Both the position numbers and the translations under genes were made by a program. Positions 12,801 to 24,318 of a stretch of DNA of 64,000 nt are shown one piece after another; the first letter of the stretch is position 1; every line of letters starts with the position of its first letter. The notes under the pieces were generated by a model. It did not search any database. It was not told the origin of the DNA and worked only from the letters and a program-made list of their open reading frames with translations. Origin of the DNA: Brugia malayi (lineage: Eukaryota > Nematoda > Chromadorea > Rhabditida > Onchocercidae); NCBI RefSeq assembly GCF_000002995.4, contig NW_025062477.1, positions 558,001-622,000 on the forward strand. The letters are read 5' to 3'.

Positions 12801-15800
12801 TAATACTATTCGCAGTAGAATTGGCTAACAATGTCGAATTATTTGAAAAGACTACAACAAATAGCATTTGTTTATTCTTTTTTTATCTTAATAATTTTCC
12901 CGAGTGTTACCGTAAATCATCATCCATTGTTTCTTAAATATTATTAATCCTTTACAACTTCATTATTCATTCTATTACAAAATCATGCGATTTTATCTTT
13001 GACACAGTAGTGGACAATAAGACTTAACGATGTAAAATGTTGAAAATTTCGTTCAATTTAAGGAAAATAGCAGTTTGTTGATCGAGTAAAGAAAGTTTGA
13101 TTCGCTAACAAATTTATCAGATGTTTTTGACGCCAATATTATCAACCGCTTCTATTTGACATTGTGTCATCACCTAATACTTTATTAAGTAACAAAATCT
13201 CTACTGTATATTAAAATTTCAATTATTCCAACTATAATTTGTGATAGTGACAATTAACTTTATTAGTGTAAGCTAAACATTAGCATACCGTCAAAATCAT
13301 CCCTAAGAGTGGTAGGAAATCCTTGTAAACCATCCATTTCTTGTTTATTGAAATGATCAGGAAATGCCTCCTGTAATAGGTTGTAAAAGATGTAATAAGA
13401 TTTTGTTAAGAAAGAGAAACGAACCGGATGGGACATGTTACCATTTCAGGAAATTAGGATTACTTTGAGTTGTCTGGTGGCATTTGTTGTTGGTGCCACA
13501 CTCATGAATCTTCCATCGCCAAAACCTTGACGTAATAGCATATTGCATTCACGTGCTAACGTACGAGGTGATCGGAATGTTTGACATTTCTTTTTCATAC
13601 AGCGATATGCTGGATATTCCTAGAAATAAATTCTCAGAACATCTATGCAACGCTATACGATAAAAATTTCCATTTCATAATTTTTATGTCAACGGATTTA
13701 CAGGAAAAAAAATATGAATATAAATATGTATTTATGTTATAGCTAAATATAAACTTTTAATTGATTTACTGACCTTTACTTGCTTATCTAAAATTTTTGA
13801 ATTTAAGCAAATTTTGGATAAGCCATTTTCCAGTTTTTCTTCACACGTGAAAAAGCATTATTCATTATTACCTTTACAGTATTTAGGTACTTTACGCGAC
13901 GCATGAAAAATTTCATTGAGGAACCGCAACGATGGCATGGGATACATTTTTTGGTACACATCAACTGCAGATCATCAGCAGGATCCATGCGACGTAATAC
14001 ACTTTCCTCCGGTTGTCCTCAATAGTAATTCCATTCAAATCAAAACTCATATCATTTGAATTTCTTATTTAGAAATCAAATTTAAGTTAATAAGTGTTTG
14101 GTCATTTATTATAAAATTATGTTATCTTATATATATATATATCACTAATGTTAACGCACAGAATATAATTTTCATGTGATTTTGAAACATTCCAAAGAGT
14201 TAGCAATGAAAATAAGTATTACTAAATAAGTAATGAAGAAAAACTTTATAACATTCAAATAGTCAATTTAAATTCAAATGCGAGTTGCGGTGTTTGTAAT
14301 AATTTTGAATTTCAAAATTAGCTTTTTTGGCAGACAATAAGCGATGCACAACGATGCAATTGGATGCTAATAATTGCTGTCTTGGATTAGCTTATATATA
14401 TGAGATATTAAATGATATCATCAGATATTACGTATCAGATAAGGTCATCTTTATCATAAGTTTAACTATCAATTGCAAATTGCGCCTCTCTCATTCATGC
14501 ATACAATATCTTCACAGATTATGTACGACCACGTAAAGCGCGTAAGCTATTGAAGATGTTAAGAGTGAATATTAAAATTATGGAAGAAATAATAGATTAC
14601 TAGAGCTTGTTTGTCGAAAACTGGCTAATAAAGCTTTTCTTGCTGCATCATGCAGCTGCAGCGATTCATCGAATGGTTGCTTATGATGTAAGCTACAATC
14701 TAAAGTGTAATTTCTTTCTAAGTATATTGGATTCATAACTATCTTGTAGAAAGTTAACAAACAAACCTTTAAATGATAATAGTTGAGTTGATGATGAGAT
14801 AGAATTGACTGCAGTTGTGCTAATAACAGCAGATGATACAGCATCCATTTCTTCTTTTTTTGGAAAAGTTTTGTCGGAATTCCCTTGGAAACAATGAGAA
14901 CCACTAATTTCTTCCTAAAAAGAAACATTTTTTAATTCATTGTTTAATTCCGAAATGATACATTTATAAACTCATTCATGAAAAAGTCCACAATCAGGTT
15001 AATTAATGTGAAAATACAGTTAGTTCAATTAATATTAAATGAATGTTAAAAAATTCATTTTTGTGTACAATTTTTACAAATTCAAGCTATGAAACAATAA
15101 TTTTACTTTTTCGTTTCACAAAACTAAGCAATGAATTTATCATTTTATTGGTCTTATATCTCTTCTCATTCTTCCCTTTGTCAACATCCCTTATCTTACC
15201 ATAATTTCTTGCTTGATAACCTGTATCACACCTTGTCTTCCCATTATCCTACTGTATTCATTCGAATATTAGCCATCGTTTTATTCCAAGTTTAGTTTGC
15301 CGCTGAAATGTCAAAGAATTCAAATGCCACTTTCACTATTTCAATCGACTATAGTACGAAAAATTGGCATAAAGAAAAAGATTGTTTAAAATATTAATAA
15401 AATAATGACAGAGAAGGTATGTTAGGCATAACAGGTAAAAGTAGTGATTGATAAGAGTGTTAAGTCAAAGTAATTAAATTAACTTAATTAAATTAATACT
15501 AAATAATTTCAACATTCTCATCATCATCTTTCTCCTAACTCAAGACCATCAACAAAGAAAAAATAAAGAAAAAGTGTTTCAATACTTTTTAAGTATAATA
15601 AAATAGAATAAAAATTTGGGTCATATTCCATAGATAAAACTGATTACATTAATCTATACATCAATTCCATTTTTATTTCCGGACTACATGCATATCATTT
15701 ATACAGCCTGAAAATGAGTCTTAAAACAATTACAGAATAATGGTCTAATAAGCTTAAGATATTAGGCCAAACTGAAAGGTATTATTAGCCTATTCTGATA

Positions 15801-16746
15801 AAATTTCAACAGTACTACTTATTAATCAATTTATTTCGACATGAGATTATTCAAGAAAAGAAAAATCAAATCTATCAAATTTAACTATCATTACTTCAGC
15901 TTTTTCTAACAATTTTTTTTTCCTCTTTTTTCCAAAAACATTTAATATATTTGGAAAGAATTAGATTTAATTTGATTAAAAAATAAATTACTAACAAATA
16001 TATTCGAATAAATTATTAAAAGATATAATAAATACTATAACGTCATTACATTTATTCATTTAGGCATCATAAAGAGCAAAAGTATAACTAACACCTCTTA
16101 ACACATCGATAAACTTGCTCAAATGGATAAGAACGATTGTAGATTGTAGACAATCTCACTGTCTAAATATATTATTATACTTATATCTATATCTTACCTA
16201 TACTTATCTATACCTATACCTATCATATACATAGATGTATAGTAGAGAAATAATGGACGAATATAGTTTAGTCAACAAAATAAGTGACGGAGAAATTATT
16301 GGTGAAAATGCACAGACATACAAAAGAACCAAAATGTTTGCCACTTATTCCCACGTAAGTGATACATAACAGAAATATAATTTTCCTTTTTTCTTTTTCT
16401 TTTTTTTTTTTTCAAAGATTTAAAGATATAATATCTTATTTATCCTTTGATTAATATAAATAACAATAAATAATATTAAATGGTTTGTAAGTGTTAGTAA
16501 AGTAAAATTGAACTTCATTTGTTAGATAAATTAACAATTTTGATCTTTTATTTAGCATATGAAAGAATGAAAAAAGATGAGAAAAAGAGTGAATTGAAAA
16601 AAAAAATAATTTAGCAATTTACAATTTAATTTCAAATGAATTTTACAAAATATTTTTTCATTTCTATAAATTTGCATTTATGTATGATTACTTTGATAAG
16701 AAAGTAAAAGTTGACACTTACTTCATTTTCACTCTTATCATTGCCG
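9846..16746 (-). CDS. Large unrecognised protein with Cys-rich zinc-ribbon-like segment
   Basis: Fourteen exons join in phase: 16746-16722, 14914-14767, 14699-14601, 14017-13872, 13619-13464, 13370-13289, 12851-12645, 12456-12252, 11944-11823, 11683-11607, 11323-11177, 10840-10625, 10239-10113 and 9856-9846. They give at least 589 residues; the start codon was not found. The core is a Cys cluster, MCTKKCIPCHRCGSS, followed about 35 residues later by YRCMKKKCQTFRS, a spacing that looks like a zinc ribbon. A conserved-looking block follows (QGFGDGRFMSVAPTTNATR). A helical segment (12851-12645) precedes a long Ser/Thr/Asn-rich, probably disordered tail ending ATICPL. The Cys layout resembles the zinc ribbons ahead of some transposase-derived proteins, but no catalytic domain is visible. 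A nuclear role is a guess. The exon chain is well supported; the function is unknown. Confidence 0.75.
9939..10019. repeat. Recent perfect 40-bp direct duplication
   Basis: The 40 bases at 9939-9978 (starting AGGTGATATAACTATATGAA) recur without change at 9980-10019, with one base between them. It lies in the intron between the last two exons of the minus-strand gene and is probably a recent slippage or repair duplication. Confidence 0.95.
14930..16250. other. AT-rich stretch without plus-strand exons; intron of the minus-strand gene
   Basis: The stretch separates two minus-strand exons (16746-16722 and 14914-14767) and lies upstream of the phosphatase start at 16253. A pyrimidine-rich block at 15160-15250 and repeated TATACCTATACCTATC-type sequence near 16180-16230 are the only notable features. 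Confidence 0.55.
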
Positions 16747-19700
16747 CTGAACGATTGGTTGTTGAAAGGATTGATGAGTCGGAGAAGTTCAGTGAGTTTA
16801 TCAATTTGAAATCCAAAAATTGGAAAAAAAAAATTTGAAATTCATTTCACTAATAATTGCGGGAACATTTTTCATTAAGCATTAATCAATCTGTAATTAA
16901 CAAAATTCGAATCAATTTAAGCTTATTTGTTAAAGTCATCAATAAAAGAAGTTAATAGAATTTGTTTTGAACATAAAGTTAATGAACATTGTTTGAAAAT
17001 AACGAAATCTTCATGAAAAGAGAAAGATTTTTTGTTGACATTTGTTAAAATTCTAAAAACGTCTTTTTCTTTTTGGTGTAAATTCACCTGTGTGATTAAT
17101 AAAGCAGGTAGAAGTGCACTAATTAATTAACTGAATTAAATGAATGGTTTTGCATGCATGCATAAACTGAAATAGAAAGTGCAAAATGCAAATAAATTAA
17201 TAAGTCTACAAAATAAAAGATATAAAATATAAAAATTGATTAGTAGAAAAATTAAAAGTAAACATAATTAAATTAGAATTTATATTCTGGAAATGTTTCA
17301 TTATTTTTTTTTATAAAATTTTTACATAGCAACGATAATTTCAACGCACGTACTTTACGTTAGTTTTACTGTGTAACAATGGAATAAATTTCAGGAGGAA
17401 ACGTCGGGAAAAAACTATGACGTTTATCAAAATGCTGAAAAAGTGAAGCGTAAAAATTATCAAAAAAAGATAAATAAAGTTAGTAATAAATAAAGTTAAC
17501 TTAATTCATCTGTAAGATTTATGAAATTCTTGTATCAACTTTACTTGCATCTTTTCCGACAATTGATGTGTAGCAGCGTTACTTTGTTAAATAATTTAGA
17601 TATTAAAAATCTCTATGGAATTCATAAAGATAAGTAAACATTTCTGATTTTCAGCAGAATGATGAACGATCACATTTAGTGCGTTTACCTGGTCGCAGCA
17701 ATCATTCCAGGTATTTTATCATTCAAAAATAAATCATTGTTAAGTTTTAAAACTTTTTCTAATCATATCTTTCTTCCTATTTTTCTACCTGTGCTATCCA
17801 TATTATTATATCGAATATTTCATATGCGTTATTTAAAATGAGTTAATTTCTTTACGTAAAATTATATTACACGCATTTTGCGTCACATTTTGCTTTTTTT
17901 TTTCTTAAACTAAAATTCGCTCATTTCTTCTTACATTTTGAAAACAAAAATATTTCACGTACTTTCTGATAACTTTTTTGTCATTATTTTAAAGCAAATA
18001 TTTATTAGTTAAAGCAAAATTATTTATTTATTATTATTATTATTATTAAAATGTTAGCAGTTTTATTTCACGTAATTAAAATTACAGAGGACAACATTTC
18101 ATTAAAGTAAAGCATCGAACAGCAAATTCTTATCCAGATCAACGACAATCCACATTGGCCTTTGAACGATCTGTTTCTGAAGCAACAAGTTTTTCCACTG
18201 TTACTGTAATTTAATTTACACTTGAAAATATTTTCGATGAAAGTAGTATTAGCTTGAAAATTTTGTTAGTTTAAATAAAAAAAAAAAATAATTTAAATAA
18301 AAAATAATTTTCTACACTAATTTTTCACATGAAAGCATTTTTTTAAGCGTGAAGAACAAAAACATTACACTAATTGTTATTTAAATAATTTTACAAACTT
18401 ATTATATGGCTTTACCTTAATTTCTTTTTGTTTGTTAATTAATAATAAACGATATGTTTGTTTATTTAGGGACGTGATGAAACGGAAACAGTAGATAGTC
18501 CATCAACAAGGTTAGCTAATTTTGATAAATTTTTAGTTATTTATTAAGAAAAATTCTTTTTCAAAATTATTTTTAAACTAATATTGATAATATAAGGTGT
18601 TTTTTTTAAAGTAGTAATTTAATTAAATTTATTAACCTTTAAAATGTCTGATCGGTAATTACACTTATAAAATTGATTATTCAGAGAAAAGACATATTTA
18701 AATTTATTAATTTTTGCAGCAGTAGTGGTTCAAAGAGGAAAATCAGTAAGATGCAAACTAATATCATTCATATATATATAACTAATATTGCAAGATTTTT
18801 TTAAATACAAAAAATATTTTTTGAACGAATAAATTAAATTGAAACTAATTTGAAAAATAAAGTAAAATAAGATGTGAGGAATAAATATTATGAGGAAGCT
18901 TCAATTTTAATTGTTAAGAAGTTTGATGTAATGACTTTTGATTAATTTGACTTTCATATTTGTTAAAAATATATTAAAGATTATTATAGAAACGATAAAA
19001 GCACGAAGACATCAAACGGAGTCAAAAAATCATTTAATTCAAAGTACATTTATAACTTTCATTTTTTTTTTAGATAATCAAGCAATCAAATCGATCATAG
19101 AATGAAGTTATTTTAGGAATTATTCAAGAATTTTTACCAATGTCTTCAATCAATAGCATTCATTATTGATTAGTAAATCAGATAATCACAGTAAAGAAAT
19201 TAAAAAGATTTGATTAAGAATTGTTTCATCTAAAATTATTCAGCTATTTAGCATATTCCTTAAAAAGCATTACCTATATATTTCAAGTTACTAATGAAAA
19301 ATTTGTGTTTGCTTCCTTTTTTCATTTAAAAAAAATAATAATTTCATGAATTTTTAGACAAAACAGTTAGCAAAAGTGGGGAGGACATTAGTATGCCAAC
19401 ATCATATATTATAAATCGAACACAAACAAGCACATCACGCCAAGTATTTTTAATTTTTTAGTCAAATTATAAAATTACAAAATATGATTTTACATATTTC
19501 TATTACAGTTATAAATAAACTTTTTATATTTCCATTTGAAATATTTGTTTCTCATTTTCTTATGCTAAATTTTTATAATTTTAAAATCAGCGATATAAAA
19601 TATTATAGCGTCATATCATTTTTAGAAATAATTCATGAAACTTTTAGAAACTTTGATACTAATTCATTTACCTGTAGATAACCAAAGGTGAGAGACCATC

Positions 19701-22354
19701 GGTCAATGTGCATCTAACTCAAGAAGATTCTCAAGCATCTCAAATAAGTAATACGGAAGGAGAAGTACGATTCTATGAAACACACATGCAAAAACGTGTG
19801 AAAGAATTTGTCAACTATGTGACGAAAATTCCTTCATTCTATAATTTCTAAATTAAATTAGAAATAATAAATTAACCTTTTTTTTTTTTTTTTTTTTTTT
19901 ATAAATTAATGAATGTGCTATTATGCTTTTTTTTTTGATAGAAAAATGATGACATTTACTTTGTTTATATTGAATAGATGAAATATTCCATTATTTGTTT
20001 GTTCAGTTACTAAGAAATCAAAAAATTGATTTATGTAAATAAAATAAGTAATAGATGAAACAAATGTGATTGATTGAGTGATAATTAATTAGTAAAATTA
20101 ATTAGTTAATAATTAGTTTGCAGTGTAATCGAACCTCCATGGAAACACTTATTGCACAGTACGAACGTATCCAATCGATAAAACCATCCAAAGCTAAAGC
20201 ATTTATTGGAATGCTTCCCGTAAATCATCACAAAAATCGTTACAGTGGTGATTTCTTGCTTTCTTTTCATCATCACTTTAACCTTTGACCTTTGTTTAAA
20301 CTTATTGCTATGTATACGAAAGTTTTTCTGTAATATTGTATGTAACGTTACCTTCATGGGTTGCAACTATTACTCTTGTTTTATTTGAAGTTGTAAATTT
20401 GGAACTTTTAAAATGTAACATTATATTTTTGCTTATTAAAATGAATTAATGATTTTTTAGATGTATATTGCTTGGATAGTTCCAGAGTTATTTTATATCG
20501 AGGGGCTGGAGATTATATACATGCTAATTATGTTCGCCATAAAGTCCTTCAAAATGACTTTATTCTTACGCAAGTAATTGTCATTTTGTTCCTCTAACAA
20601 ATTCAAATGGAGAGAAAACTTTAATTGATCGATGCTTTAGATTTCTCTCTGTTTTAATTTTTGAAGTTTTAATGAGCATGTTATTATTCAGTTCCCATAC
20701 TCATTTTTACTTTAATCATACCAACTTCTAATTTTTTACTATTTATTAAATTAAATTGCAATCGGAAATTATTGAGAGTAATTCAAACTGAATATTCTTT
20801 TAATACAACAGGGTCCGCTACCGAATACAGTAAACGATTTCTGGGAAATGGTTTGGCAAGAACGATCCGGACTTATATTTATGCTTTGTAAATATATTGA
20901 AGAGCACAAGGTGAAGTGTGCTGAATATTTGCCAACGTTAGTTACTAAATCATTATTCTGCGGTTTAAGCTTACTTTAAATTAGAAATCGAATGGTCAAT
21001 TTTACAAAAATCAGATGCTCAACTTTAATGAAGTTCTAGAAAATAACTAAATCAAACTAATTCGGATAACCAACATCAACTTTTATTAATCACTCTCGCA
21101 GTTTTTTTTTGAATGAATTTATTTTGCATAATAAAACCGACTTCGACTTCTGAACATTCAAACATGTTACCAAACTTTTCAGCGAAAATAATTTCTTCAT
21201 AATTTAGATTTCAAACTCCCATAATTATGCATGCCGGAATACGGATTGAATTACGGGAACGTAACAGATCAAAAGATGGCAATATTATTATAACACAGTT
21301 ATTGCTTAGTCGAGGAAATGTAAATCTTACCGTGATGCATTATCAATGGATATCATGGGCTGATAAGCAGGTTGAGAAATTCCAGAAATTTTTATTAGAG
21401 GTATTACGAGTACCTTGTATAAGCTAACAATTTCAGGTACCAGTAAATGATTATAACACACCGTTTTATTTGTTGAAAAAATCGCGCATTTCACCAACGT
21501 GCACCGTGGTACATTGTAGTGCTGGTATTGGTCGTAGTGGTACTTTGGTTGCAATTGAACTTTGCTTAATGCAACTAGTAGCTGGCAATGAATTAGTGGT
21601 ATCAGACATGGTTACTTATATACGTCAAAAACGAGCTCAATCGGTGCAAACAAAGGAACAGTATTTGTATATTTTCAGGTTTGCATCTTCAGGATTAATG
21701 CTCACTGAACAATCGGCTCTTTCCGATTCATTACAAATTTGCCATTACCATATAGTTTTTTCTGTTCCAATTTTATTCAAATCATATCATAAATATCCTA
21801 TACTAATAAATCGGCAATCTTATAAATGGAAGGGCAAAACACAAAACACTTCTACAACTCAACCATTTACATTTTATAAAACTCTTTTACTTTTTTTTTT
21901 AAAATCCTTTTAAATGAAAGCTACAATAGTGAAACTGTTGTCCAAATATATATTTCATCCTCCTATCTATTTAATTAAGTGTCATCTAGGCCTAAGAAAT
22001 AATGTCAAGATTTTTCTTTTCATTTCCACTAACTAGTCGTCTCAAGTCACTATCAGTTTGTAATGTGTGAATAATAACCTCCATTCCTGGCGTGTCGTCA
22101 AATTAACACTTATGAATGGAATGTTTTTCTGCACTCTTCTATTTTAAAAGAAGAAATAATATATAATATTTCCTTCTTTAGTGTAATGAAGTAAAATACA
22201 GCGATAATTTTGAATTTAATGCAAAAAAAAGTATAATTTTCCTTCTTTCAGAGCAATACTCGAATTTGCCGTCAGCAGTCACATTACTTGTGCAAGAAAA
22301 ATAAATCCATTTGCTGAGAGATATCGACAAATGTGTCATTTCGATGAAACATAA
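16253..22354 (+). CDS. Nematode-type protein tyrosine phosphatase with long disordered N terminus
   Basis: Fifteen exons join in phase (16253-16354, 17395-17478, 17655-17710, 18088-18205, 18470-18510, 18720-18745, 18990-19043, 19358-19443, 19678-19818, 20124-20247, 20461-20573, 20812-20936, 21208-21400, 21437-21678, 22252-22354), giving 535 residues. The first ~215 residues are basic and Ser/Thr-rich without a visible domain. The classical PTP domain fills about 225-520: KNRYSDVYCLD (substrate loop), DYIHANYV, the signature HCSAGIGRSGT with nucleophile near Cys448, and QTKEQY (Q loop). It would hydrolyse phosphotyrosine on proteins. No signal peptide or membrane segment is seen, so it is probably cytoplasmic. 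The general-acid loop reads W-A-D (about 407-409) instead of W-P-D. The fold is of the kind greatly expanded in nematodes, often in the germ line. The start is the only in-phase ATG exon found. Antisense to the first intron lies an exon of the neighbouring gene. Confidence 0.88.
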
Positions 22355-22610
22355 ACACCAATACTGATATATGAATTCATAAAAACATGGAAGAGAAAGT
22401 ATTGTTCAGTTGTATATGCATGCATTTATGTACAGACCTAATCAAAATCTAATCAGTCAAAAATTTGGAATAAAATTTTTTTCCAACCCATGAATAGAAG
22501 TGATTAAATTCATGTGTTGAATATATGCTTTTAAATAAACACCATTGCGAAGCAAGCGCATTCCACGTAATTGACACGTTCCGCACAAAAGTTCATGACA
22601 CATTCGACTG

Positions 22611-23460
22611 TTACGATATTTCTAGTGTACCTTTTGGCAGTGGTGCCATTGCAAGCCTTCTTTCATTTTCCTGTTTTTCGGCTTCCAATTGTTGCTTGTA
22701 CATTTCTTCGGCCTCATGCACTTCACCAAGAAGTTTGACAATTCGTTTCTGGAAGATTCTGGAAGTTACATTAAGGAAGCCAAAAAATTAGATTCATGGT
22801 AAACAAAAGATGGCGCACTTACTCCTAACTCGACTTGTTCCTTTTTCCTTTTCAATTCTTCCAGAGATGTTACATAGACTGGTCGACCGTCTAAAATATG
22901 ATTACGAATCTTATGCTTACTCATTCCTTTCTAAATTCAGATTTAAAACTCCAGAACTTCCAATTTCGAAAAAGAAAGAAAACAAAACATCCGTTTGCAC
23001 AAGTACGCACAAGCTTCATGCTAATACATCTAGATGCATCGCTGATAAATGAATCTTTTACGAAAAGCCAGTAACCTTGGAAGGTAAAATCGACTCCCTT
23101 CTGTAGGACATTCACGTGTGGCGCTATATAAATACTGAAAAGATTACTTATAGTAAATGAACGTGAGCATTAAATAACAAAGCAATACAAACGCACACAC
23201 ATATTAATTACTCGTGGCACAATTAGATAGTGACAATAAATTCGAGTGATAATAAAGTGACAGTGACAAAAATGCTAAAACTTTCAAATCACATACGGTT
23301 CTTTCCACCACTGCACGCGACCCTTCCATTTTGTTGGAATTGTCCTAAGTTTGGGTTCCTCTTGCTTGTTGAAATCACGCAAAAACCTGATTCGATAACC
23401 GTGACGTGTGTTATAAATGGATCCAGCACTTGAAGGATTTAATATACGAATGCAGCGCAT
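22611..23460 (-). CDS. mrpl-52: Mitochondrial large-subunit ribosomal protein mL52 (MRPL52)
   Basis: Four exons (23460-23297, 23134-23076, 22890-22823, 22748-22611) join in phase into 142 residues. The ATG at 23460 directly follows an AATTTTCAG acceptor, which fits trans-splicing. The C-terminal two thirds carry the mL52 pattern: VDFTFQDGRPVYVTSLEEL, then a charged helix of the form RIVKLLGEVHEAEEMY..QLEAEKQENERR and a closing PLPKG. Human MRPL52 has PDWSYADGRP followed by a similar helix and a PKG end. The N-terminal ~55 residues are basic and could include a mitochondrial targeting segment. Its partner is the 39S subunit. It is convergent with the phosphatase, whose stop is about 250 bases away. 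The identification rests on the DGRP motif and helix only. Confidence 0.7.
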
Positions 23461-24318
23461 CTGAAAATTGTTATCACACATTGCTCAACGAACAGTACTA
23501 AGTGTCAGATTGCCTCGATTATGCATAAAAGTATTACAAATATTGAATTCCACGGTCTTTAATCTGTTTCGCACCTCACATAGAGTAATCTCAATAATGC
23601 ATCTGAAAAAGTAAGCAGTCAACAGAGCTGCAAAAAATATGCAGTGAGGATTGCAGCAATGTCAACAAACTTAGCAGGGCAGTTACTGAAGAACTTCCAT
23701 TCAGAAACTGTAGTAAAGACCATAATGAAATCAAATCTTTGTGATCAGATGATGAAATTTGATTTCTCTTGGCCATATTTGTTCGAATCAACAATTGATT
23801 TCATTTCATATTTAAAATGAAACTTGAGGTACTGAACTGTTTCTGACGTATATGTACATATACATAGGACTAATTAATACTACTTTGTTCGAACTAAAGA
23901 ATTCATCTTCTAAAATTTCATTCACATAAACATAAACAGAAAAGAGAATAATTGAAGAAACATGACATGAAGAACAAAATGTATGTTATGGGGAAAGAAT
24001 AAAATCATAATGATACAATAAATTTGTCTTTTTAATATAATGAACATTTAAGTTAAAATATTTCAAATCCCATCAACAACTGTAGTAAATCAAAGTGACG
24101 AAAGTACAACAAACGATTAGTATGAGAAATGGATAATTGAAAAAATGAATGTTAAATGTATAAAAATAGATGCTTCTGAATCACACTTTAGAGTTAGAGT
24201 TTTCTAGTTCCACTGGAAATTAATTAATGAAATTAAAATTCCCTATAAGCAATACCATGAAATTCCAAAATTGCGTGCAGTCTCAAAAACTTTTGGATCA
24301 CACAACACAACAGTCTAT
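23461..24318. other. Intergenic stretch without a gene
   Basis: This AT-rich DNA lies between the mL52 start and the CDC40 stop. It should hold the upstream region of mL52 and the 3' end of CDC40. No exon or repeat of note was seen. Confidence 0.55.
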
